From Hibiscus mutabilis (taxonomy: Eukaryota; Streptophyta; Magnoliopsida; Malvales; Malvaceae), in assembly GCA_019671005.1 (NCBI GenBank), contig CM033715.1, positions 4,836,001 to 4,900,000 on the forward strand: a stretch of 64,000 nt of DNA, in the 5' to 3' direction. This document shows, in pieces, positions 1 to 12,000 of the stretch (its first letter is position 1; every line of letters starts with the position of its first letter). The notes under the pieces were generated by a model, which saw only the letters and a program-made list of their open reading frames with translations, searched no databases and was not told where the DNA came from. The translations under genes and the position numbers were made by a program.

Positions 1-3000
1 CTCCATCAGTTGGGGGTCCTCATCCAACATCGCACTAAGTCGTTCCTTCTGCAAATCCACCACAAAGATTTAGTCGTAATCTAAAGAAGTTTCTAGCAAG
101 GTCGTGACACAATAACAAGACATGACTCAGTTTCCTTCACACAACAGCAACATAATTCAGTCTCTTTATCCGTTTCACGGCTGCTGATTGCATCTGAGAA
201 AACTGCAGATTGAGTAATGTATGTATGTGGCATGGAATGCCTACTTTCCCATTTTGGAAGAATGGTATATCTTGGAAAGGAAGACCTTTTATGCAAGTGA
301 AATAAGAAAAACGAGAAATTGTAAATGTTCACTGTTGATGTTTATCAAATTGTGTAAAGTTGTTCCTTTTCATTATTGATATGCACAGAACGTAAACATA
401 TTCAACATTCAGTCTAATTTCACTATTTTTCCTTTCTGATAAACTTCTACAAGCCCAGGGGCAGGGGAAGTTGATTGTTAAGGGATTATTAAGAACACCG
501 AGTAAGACAAACCTCTAAAATGGGTGAACTGTACTCTTCATATTCATTTCTTTATAACTCAATCAAATTTCTTTAAATTTGTGCATATAAGAAGTAAAAA
601 TATAAACAACTTAATTTACCTCTCTCCTCCCTATTTGGGCATAAAAGTTGGTCAGCAGTGACCTCTTGGCCTCTCTGACTTGGCAATAAACCACGGCTTT
701 AGGAATGGTATTCTTCAATGTATCAGAAACCAAGGCTATATAAGCACTAACATTTGATCCTGAACCAACAAACACATATTTGTCACTACTTGTTAATCTA
801 TATCTATATATATATACATGTTCTCCTTTAAGACTGATGTTTGAACATTGTATATATTCTTTTCATACCGATAAACACTCCTACCAAACAAAGCAAAAGT
901 GTAGTAACAATCGAAAAGAGAACTTGACATACCAATCCTTCTGAGAGAATGATCCTGGTAAAGGTCATTATTTGGGCCAGGTGGAGTTGCATTCTTCTCT
1001 GGTTTTCTCTCTGGTTCTGCATGAAGCTTCCGGAAAAAATCAACAGTCAAGTAACTGGACTCCATCTCCACTAACCGTATCACTGTTTTACGACCTTCTT
1101 CACGAAATCTTTCCAAAGCTTCATTTGCAGCACTAGCTATGTCATTTTGAAGAGTTGGGAACCGCTTCAATTCCTGTAGTTGCATCCAATTAGCATATTA
1201 TCTATAGGGGCTTATTAGTAGCTCGAATGATCTCATAAAGAAAATGTTGTAACATTGGGTCAACTTCTAGGAACCCACAAAAGTAGCATGTATAAAAAAT
1301 CCACTCGCACACATACAATTTTTCTTTTGTCCATTTCATATTTCTAAGAAAATTTTCAATTACAATTTACAAGTGACAAGTCATGAAAAAGATCCATTGA
1401 AGCCAAGCCAAATTCCTCCCCAAAGATTCATGAATATGAATGTTTCCAGCTAATAACAACTTGCCTTGGTTTCAGCTATTGACTTCCTTACAAGTTCTTT
1501 CAAAACAAAATGCACCTGAAGATCAAAGCATACAAGATAAAAGTCACTTTTTTGCAAAATTATATAGGATGGAATAAATAGAAATTGCAATAAAAAAAAC
1601 AAGCTACTAAAAGAAACAGACGCTCAAATTCATATTATAGCTAGACTCATGAGAACCAAACATATAAATCTTCCACAAATAGCCTAAAAAACTTCTTGCC
1701 AAAATCTTCCTGTTGGAACCATCACCGTATAATGCATACATGATAGCCCAAAAAGTCCAGCATATCAAGTTTGATAACTCTTTTCAAGGAGCTAGACGTC
1801 TCCAAACATAAAAGAGCAGACAATAAAAGTGTATGAAACAAAAACCTGAAATATTTGAAAACCATTAACAATAATCCACATTCATGGAAAGGATGCTAAA
1901 GCAGAAGCCTTCTCCAGTCTAACAGACTATTTTCCACTCTTCGTGTAGTTTTCTGCCAGTTATAGCTTTTCTTTTTCTAATTTCTAATAGTAGAAAAAAG
2001 TCCAAGCTATAGTTTTTCACCAATTCCTTGCCTAGAAGAAAACAAGAATAACTAGATTTACCATTGCAGTGTCTCTTAGTAATTACATACATCTTTCAAG
2101 TGTCTCCCACACCTTCCATGCATCTAGAAACACATATTATAACTGAACTTCTAGAGAGTCCCATCAATATTGGAAGTTCACCAAGCAACAGCAACATTAG
2201 TAAAAACATTATAGGATCTACAGTTTGTGTTTGTGTTTGTGTGTGTGTGTGTGTCTGTACTCAAAGTAAAAGTAACAGCACGGGTAAGAACATTACAGCA
2301 TCTACAGAGGCTTCAGCTGGCCCCTTGAAATAGGTAATAGAACCATCAATGAGCCTTCTGTATCCTTGTTCTGGAGCAATCAAATGTGGCTGATAGCCAT
2401 CGGCTTCAGTGACAACTTTCTGAACATTTTTTAATGAAAGGTGACGATCAAAGGGGAGCTTCTTCAAAGCAGCTGGCAATTGGTGGTCAAAAACTCCATA
2501 AATCCGATCACCGCCAGGTCGCCTGAAGCAGCAACTTACTGTTTAGTTATATAAAAAATTAAGGGACAAGTCTAAAATTATACTGCAGGAAATGGCACAG
2601 CTGACCACATTCATAGAAAACATACTTTACAACAATAAGAAAATAATGTCATAGTTGACTATAGCTAGCACCATATACAAGCCAACCAGAAAATACTGAC
2701 TGGCTAGTATGTTTCCCAATTCCTATGAAAGTATAGCTTAAATACTGAATAGTAAGAGGTCGGAACAGGAGCTTTAACGGTTGAATAATATGATTCCTTA
2801 ATTGCAAGTTTACAATCACTAACGCATATCAATATGTAAACATACTTTAAGGAATCAAGCCTAACATAAGAAATTGAACTCAGAAAGTAGAAATACTCTA
2901 ATAAGAATTAAGTGTGTGAGCTAACCAAGAAATTAAATCAAACTGGTATAGAAGTGTCAATGCTGAAAAAAATATGCACTTACCCTCCATCCAGGTGCTC

Positions 3001-6000
3001 CTTGAAAACACGATCAAATGCACGGCAAAGTTCTAAAATCATGTACAACTGGGCCTGTACATACATAACATTGTTCGCATGAACAGTTGAGGAAGTATCC
3101 CATTCACAAATAAAGCAAACTGATTCCGTAAGGTCTAAATTTTTACCCCTCCATCTGCTGCAACAGGCCTGCCAATGCGATCCAACTCTGCATTGAGCTC
3201 ATCAATTGTCTTATTTATCATAGCAATGATGCTTGGTATGCGCTGCCTGATAACAAGCTCTAAATGCTGAAATAGGGAAAAAAAAATAAAAAATAGTTGA
3301 AATAATATATATATATATATAAGGACTTGTAGACATACAGTGATACCAATGTTTCTGTGAGTTAGAAATATTAAAATTAATTGAAGCAAACAAAATAGAA
3401 AGATGAAAAACACCTGAGACAAAAGTTTTGCAAGATACTCTGATCCCATCCTACTTGCCAAGTGTCCGTAATCAGGGCTTGTTTCAAAATATTCACGTTC
3501 TTTTCGACGAGCAACAATCATATCAACATTCTTATTGATGTCAGCTTGAGAGCGATTCACAATTCCAACCCAAGGATGTTGTAGCCTATATGCCCTTCCT
3601 TCGAGAACCTGAAAGATTTATATTGAATAACTATAATGTTTACGTATAGTTTTAACATCTACATGGTAATTGTTCTAACTGATCTGACACTGACATTATA
3701 CATAATGATAATGCCACAAAAGAAAGAAAGTATAATAATTTCAAATGGAGCCCTTAGGCAATAAATCAAATTTAAAATAAACCATGGACTGTGACATTAT
3801 CGTGTAGGGCTCCAAGTCAATGATGATGATTTTGTATGAACTCTTATCTACATATAAAACTTTCAGCATATATTATGCAAGCATTCCATGACCGAGTAGC
3901 AATGCAGTAAGTATGATGATTAAATACATACTTCTGTAGCATTTGTTCCCTTATCCATCAGATCAAGTTTTGTTAGCACCCCAAAAGTTCTTTCACCTGA
4001 ACACACAAAATATCAAGGAAACGTAAATCCCCTTGCTCTTCAGCAAAGTTCCTATCATACAACAATGCATCAGAATAACTGAATAAGGCAAAAGAATGCA
4101 GCATAAAGCAGATGTTCAGAATACCTGATGGATCCACTTCTCTTGCAATTTTAATGGCATCTGAAGTGGCAATGTCTTGGTTGGCAGGAGTAATAGCCAA
4201 TATGATGCAGTTAGGCTACATAATTGAAAACAAGCTCTTAGGCTACATAATCGAAAACAAGTTCAGTAAGAAACATAACAAAAATACAAGAGCTGCAACA
4301 TTGGGCCAAAAGCAAATCCAGAACATGCTTGTTGAAGACAATGAAAACAAAGCTAAAATCAATTGGTCTCTGGTCGAAGGCATCATATGTTGTCAAAGCA
4401 CAATGTAAATTTGTAATCCAAGAATATTTGTGGTGCAAAAGCATTGTAAATTTGTAATCCAAGAATATTGGGCATAATACCAGCCATAATCTCCATAAGG
4501 AGTTATTAGCAAAGTGGCACCCTATGATGCATGAAACGAAGATTGGAGATATTGAATAGATAGTTGTAGTGTAAACTTTTAAGTGTTTCATGATTGCACC
4601 AGGGAAGACAGACATGACACGGACCATTTAACTGAGAGCTCGTAATTGCACATTGTATATTTAATGCAAATGCCTGGTCCAGTCTAATAATCATCTATTG
4701 CACCATTGTGGACCAATTCCTAATTAACACATCAGTTCAATCTATCCTCGATTAATTAGTTACAAATTAATTCCATTCCCATCTATCTTTTTATTGTGTT
4801 AGACACAACCAGTTTTTCATCTCCAGTTGGGATATATATTAAGTATGAACTACCATGAGTACCGGTTTCCGGGATTTGTATGCTCTTTTTTGATTGAGTT
4901 CTATTTTTCCTTTTTATTGCAAGAATAGCTTTGTCTGAGTAATATATATTTTAGCATTAAAAACCGTTTTCCAGTCAGCAAGTGTCAAGTAACTCACCTT
5001 TTCAACATAAGAACGGACCATATTCTCAATATCTTCGACAATACTATCCGATTGTCCTTCTGCAAAAGCCACAGTTTAAAATCTTCATGGTTAAGGATTC
5101 TGTATCATAAACTTACAAAGGGGATCAAATCCAAATCACTTTAGCTTTTCAAAATAAAATATTTATTCTTACCTACAGCAACCTTTGTCAGCCCAGGAAG
5201 ATCTATAAGTGTCAAGTTGACAACTGCCAAATAAAAGCAAACATATTACAGTCGTATATCAAGAGCATAATTTAATTTGCTCAGTAGAATAATCTGCTTC
5301 AAGTACAATGGACTACAGGGTAAGAGTGTACAAATGAAGCACATATGAGAGTTACTAATCCTTCATTCTTACCATTAGTCAACATTGTCACTAAATAATT
5401 ACGATGAGAATACACACAACACATATATATCAAAAGAAAGTTCATAAACTTAATATTAACAAAAGCATCAGAACAGCATGTATCTTTAATTCTGTGTCTT
5501 TATTTTTGTCCAATGAATAACTTGCATACAGTATATAATCAAGATAGAGGAGGTATAAGGGCAGACCATTTGGAGAATATATGCTCAAGTGAATTGGAAT
5601 ATTAGAGATTTGCTTTGTTTTCCCAGTTATTCGATCTGTTTCATCTGAAATCTCCTTACGAACAGCAGCTGCATAAACAGTATTCATATCACTTGTTAAT
5701 AATATAATCATCTGGATTTTGAAACAGGAGCATGAAAAGGAAACAGCTACAGGGAAAAACTGGCTAATGGTGGACCAGCAATCCATATTTAAAGTAAAAA
5801 TCATTACAAGAAGAAAAATAACTGGAATGCGGAAAGCGCAATGTTAGTGAGGAGATGAATAAAACCAATTTAATCTCAAAAGGAAATTTTTCTAGCTTAT
5901 CCAGTGCAAGTTGAATTCACCGTTAGACAGCTACTTGCATAGTTGTTAAGAATGCTTGTTGAGTGCATTTGTGCAAGGGGTGATTGATAAGTGTTCAAAA

Positions 6001-9000
6001 GTACTATTTTTCTTACCCTTTTTACTCATATTATTGTTAGACTTAAGCTCATATTAGTTGCATAATTAGTTATTCATGCATTAATTCATGTTTCTTTCCA
6101 CCGTTGAGCTTGATTACATAACTTGGTGATTTTTGTGGAAAAATATGTTGCTTTGGTGTGTTTTTGTGTGTGTGCAGGATCACTTGCCAAAGCAAGGCTA
6201 GAGCTAGTTGCCAGGGCAATGCATGAAGGAGACGCCGAGCCAGTTGCCATGGCAATTGTCGACAAAGAGAAAATGCAATAGGGATGTCGAAATTGATGAC
6301 TAGACAAGCCCAAGATGACGTGGAGCAAAGCCCAAACCCAAAGGAATTTGATTTCCATGCAGAGATTAAAAAAGAATTAAATTCCAAGAAGATAGGAGAA
6401 GTTCTAGTAGGAATACAATTATAATAAAGAATTATATTCTTTAAAGATAATTTAATTCTAACTTAAACTCCTCCTCAAAGAAAGACTTTGGCCTAGCCCT
6501 ATAAATAAGAAGGAGATTTCGACAATTCCATAGAGAGGAAGAGGAGAGGATTTTCGACAACTCCAAAGGGCAAGAAGGAAGAGATTTCGACAAGATAACA
6601 AGGAGGGAGAGAGTTCGATTTCTTCTTCTTCTTTGCTTCCATTAGATTCATGGTTTGGGGATTATTCTTTGTATATCTTTTGAACCCAACCATGAACTAA
6701 CTTGATTGGTTGGGGTTATTGTGTTTTGTTGTTGTGAGAAACAATTGGATTTTGTTTAGTTAATAAGAGTTTGCACTTTCAATTCAAGGTTTACTCATTC
6801 TTGGTTCTTATTCTTGTTTGCGAGTGAATTGGGAGAGGATCTCGTAACTTCATCTATTTATCTAATATCGGGAGAGTTAGATTCAAGAAACGAATGAGTA
6901 TGGTCTTTATTCAATCTATTGATGGTGAAGATTAATCCGGCTTAGGAATAAGTTAAGGATTTCAACGGCTAAGAGGAGCGCAAGATTAGTTGTTGTTCAC
7001 CCTTGATTCACGCAGGGATGTATTATCAAGGCATGCACAAGTAGCTAGAGTTTCGACTTAGGGATAAGAAGAAACTATTGAAGAACGCTCCGCCGAACCT
7101 TGAAGTTGCTGCCCAGACGCCCAAGTAGTTGCCCAGCTAGTTGCCCAGGCAACCATTGATTAGTTGCCAAGGCAACCCCGCTGTGCAAGTTGCCACGGCA
7201 ACTGAGTTGCCCTTGCACTCTTTTACCAAGACGATCCAATCGGCTATCACACCTCAACTCACGATAACCTGGCCTATTCTCTCTTTTTCTTTCACCTATT
7301 CTTTTAATTTATTGCTTTTACTTTTCTCGTTAAAATCAACTCTTATTATCAATTGTGTTTTTACCTTTCACAGTGCAGTAACTTAAGCAAAGTGGCCCAA
7401 ACCAATCCCTGTGGAGACGATACTCGATACTCATATAATTTTATTACTTGCGACGTGTATACTTGCACATTTGCGTAGCACTTATCACACGCAACAAGTT
7501 TTTGGCGTCGTTGCCGGGGATTGGCAATTGGTGTTAGTTGTTTTTGTTATTGCATTTTTTTCTCTTAGTTTTACTAACTTTTCTTTTTGTTTGTTTATCA
7601 AAAAAAAAAAATTAGGTGCGTTACAAGTTAAGGGACATCAACATGTCGGGAAATAAAAGCCAATCTATTCGAGAGATGATGTTGGAAGATATAAATCAAT
7701 CCAATCAAGAGTTCCTTGCACCCTTTGATGATTACCTATACCAACCGAGAAAAGCCCAAAGAACTTATACCGTGGAAAAATCTTGTGCTATGTGTGGAGA
7801 ACATCATGTGTTTGAAAATTGCCCTCACATTTTCGGTGCATATAACTACATGGAGGACCATAGAGGGAACCAGCAGCAAAATTCTTCATGGTATGGTCAA
7901 AAAGCTCAAAATTTTTTTTACCATAACAATTTTGCCGCAGCAACAGATATGCCATGGCAATGTAGTCCTTTTCAAGAGCATTCCAATTCCTTAGAGGAAA
8001 CATTACTAGCTTCCTTGGCTAGACTTGACGGATCAATTGAAGAGATTCGAGAACTATCAAAATCTATGGATACGAGGATAGCTCAGTGGGATGCAACCTT
8101 AGGGGATTCAGAAGATCAATTGGGGAGATCCACATATGTCATGAATAACATGCACCAACAATTCATTCCTAGGGATACTGACGTCCCAAGGCAAGAGGAT
8201 AAGGAGCAATACAAAGAAATCTCTCCAATGTGTGAGGAACAACTAGAACCTCAAAGTCAAGAGGATGCCAATGAGAGAGACTGCCCAACACATGATGAGC
8301 TTGAACAACAAATTGCCTCGGCAATGATTGAGGAGCCTGAACAGAGCAATGCCGCGACAATACTCGGTGAAGCTGAGAAAAACAATACTACAACAAATTC
8401 TGAGGAACCTGATGCCCAGAAAGTTACAACGCTGATGTTGAAGCAGGAATGTGTAGATTGCTCTCATCTAAAATTGCCACGGCAATTACACAACCACATG
8501 CAAGATCAACGAGATGATAATACTTTGCCAATGGAATATGAGCAGGTAATAGTTGAACCTTTTGAATTCTTTAAAAACTCACCTCGTCCATTGCAGGTAT
8601 GTCTTGAGGAACCGAGGTTGGTAGATTTGAAGCCGTCGAAATCTTTACTGATGGAGATGTTTGAGAGGCCAAAAGAAAAAGGTGTTTGGATTCATAAAGC
8701 TCTTCAGAAAATTGATTCTTCCCTTGACTTAAAGCAAAATTTGACAACTGATTGCCACGGCAATTGGCTTGAGCAGCAATTACCACGACAACAAAGGCTA
8801 CATCCAACCGTGATAGAAGTCGACAAGAATTGAGGTAATTGAATGGTTGAGAATGGATATAATTTTTCCTATTAATATATTTGTGCCTTCAGGAATAGTA
8901 GCAAGGTGGAGAGTATACATGGACTACAAGCGAACAAAGAAGAAAGACACCTCCACCATGGTAACGCAAAAGGGAGTAGTGGCAAGCACATTGACCAAAC

Positions 9001-12000
9001 TCTTTTTGGGCAATATTATCACCCGATGGAGGGTGCGGATGGACTATAAGAAGTATCGAAAACGGCAACCTTCAACACCGCAAAGAACTCCGTCACGCAC
9101 GCCTCGGCAACCATGGACGCACGCCTCGGCAACCCCTGACGCCTCGGCAACCATGGATGTGCATGCCTCGGCAACCCTCGACGCCACGGCAACTACTGCT
9201 ACATTTATTTTAATTTTTTGAACTATTTTGTTCTATTATTTTTGGTTATTTTTTCTTTATTTTCTAGGATATATTTTATTTTTCTTCATTATTTTTAGTT
9301 TCCAGGTTTTCTTTTCCACAACAAGACTCACAACCACCATGCTAAGGAAATTCACTACCGACTACTTGCCACAAAGCAACCACAATGTAAAAATCGGCGA
9401 TGCCCAGGCAACAACTATGGCCGGGAACATCGATGCCCATGCAAGTGAAACCGCATCGGCAAACATGGATCAAATCAAAGCAATGCTATTCACACGGCAC
9501 TGAATTCAACCACCGATCGAAAAATGAATCAAGCAAACGGCACGAAGGAAACTTATCACTCGAGGTGACGACCTCTTCGACTAACTCATTTCATTTAGTT
9601 TCTTTTAAATTTTGTTTCACTCTTACATGCATTGAGGACAATGCTTCTCTCGAGTTTGGGGGGTGTTGGTTTCTAGTTAGTTTCATATTTAGTTGCATTC
9701 ATCTTTAGCAATCACATATAGGTTGCATATGTTACTTGCCATGCCTTTAATTGGATTTAATTGCTTAAGACTTGTTGAATATCCAATGATGAATTTTTGC
9801 CACTGCACTTAATTGAAATAACCTTTAATTTTAGGATTTCATGAAAAGAACTTAGAATTTTACTATGATGCTGAATTTTTTTTTTACACGGTTGTGGCTT
9901 GTTGATTGAAAGAAACTTAGTGAACTTAGGTTGCTTAAAATTTGGGTAAATTTAAAATTGAAAATTAAAAGTTAATTTCTTGCTAGAGGTGCCCAAAAAC
10001 TGGCTCTAGTAGTAAATGCTCTTTCTTGCTAGAGGTGCCCGAAACTGACTCTAGTAGTTAATGCACATTAAAGAATCGCTAGAGGTGCCCGAAATTGGCT
10101 CTAGTCGACTAAAATAAAATGAGAAATTGCTTACTTTGTTAGAGGTGCCCGAAATTGGCTCTAGTGAAAATAAAAATAATGCCCCGATAGTTAAATTGAT
10201 AAAAGCCTATTGTTCACATAGAATCTTGAAAATCAACTTGTACACAACTACACACACACATTGTCACGAGCATTATAGTTTTGTTCCAGGTAATTTTTGT
10301 GCTATCCGAAAAATTAAAAGGTGATCATACATTGTGCCACGGTACCGCGGTTTGAATTCAAGTTTGAAGCATGTCTTTGATGATTAAAGTCTTGGCAGGT
10401 AATTGTTAGTTTGCATTGCTTGAGGACAAGCAATAGTTCGAGTTTGGGGGCGTGATAAGTGTTCAAAAGTACTATTTTTCTTAACTTTTTTACTCATATT
10501 ATTGTTAGACTTAAGCTCATATTAGTTGCATAATTAGTTATTCATGCATTAATTCATGTTTCTTTCCACCTTTGAGCTTGATTACATAACTTGGTGATTT
10601 TTGTGGAAAAAGATGTTGCTTTGGTGTGTTTTTGTGTGTGTGCATGTTCACTTGCCAAAGCAAGGCTAGAGCTAGTTGCCAGGGCAATGCATGAAGGAGA
10701 CGCCGAGCCAGTTACCATGGCAATTGTCGACAAAGAGAAAATGCAATAGGGATGTCGAAATTGATGACTAGACAAGCCCAAGATGACGTGGAGCAAAGCC
10801 CAAACCCAAAGGAATTTGATTTCCATGCAGAGATTAAAGAAGAATTAAATTCCAAGAAGATAGGAGAAGTTCTAGTAGGAATACAATTATAATAAAGAAT
10901 TATATTCTTTAAAGATAATTTAATTCTAACTTAAACTCCTCCTCAAAGGACTTTGGCCTAGCCCTATAAATAAGAAGGAGATTTCGACAATTCCATAGAG
11001 AGGAAGAGGAGAGGATTTTCGACAACTCCAAAGGGCAAGAAGGAAGAGATTTCGACAAGATAACAAGGAGGGAGAGAGTTCGATTTCTTCTTCTTCTTTG
11101 CTTCCATTAAATTTTGTTTCACTCTTACATGCATTGAGGACAATGCTTCTCTCGAGTTTGGGGGGGTGTTGGTTTCTAGTTAGTTTCATATTTAGTTGCA
11201 TTCATCTTTAGCAATCACATATAGGTTGCATATGTTACTTGCCATGCCTTTAATTGGATTTAATTGCTTAAGACTTGTTGAATATCCAATGATGAATTTT
11301 TGCCACTGCACTTAATTGAAATAACCTTTAATTTTAGGATTTCATGAAAAGAACTTAGAATTTTACTATGATGCTGAATTTTTTTTTTTACACGGTTGTG
11401 GCTTGTTGATTGAAAGAAACTTAGTGAACTTAGGTTGCTTAAAATTTGGGTAAATTTAAAATTGAAAATTAAAAGTTAATTTCTTGCTAGAGGTGCCCAA
11501 AAACTGGCTCTAGTAGTAAATGCTCTTTCTTGCTAGAGGTGCCCGAAACTGACTCTAGTAGTTAATGCACATTAAAGAATCGCTAGAGGTGCCCGAAATT
11601 GGCTCTAGTCGACTAAAATAAAATGAGAAATTGCTTACTTTGCTAGAGGTGCCCGAAATTGGCTCTAGTGAAAATAAAAATAATGCCCCGATAGTTAAAT
11701 TGATAAAAGCCTATTGTTCACATAGAATCGTGAAAATCAACTTGTACACAACTACGCACACACATTGTCACAAGCATTATAGTTTTGTTCCAGGTAATTT
11801 TTGTGCTATCCGAAAAATTTAAAAGGTGATCATACATTGTGCCACTGAGATCGAGGTTTGAATTCAAGTTTGAAGCATGTCTTTGATGATTAAAGTCTTG
11901 GCAGGTAATTGTTAGTTTGCATTGCTTGAGGACAAGCAATAGTTCGAGTTTGGGGGCGTGATAAGTGTTCAAAAGTACTATTTTTCTTACCTTTTTTACT

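Noticed and set aside
2226..2256. TGTGTG microsatellite in DRP1 intron 12
   Set aside because: Ordinary short (GT)n tract; no wider structure.
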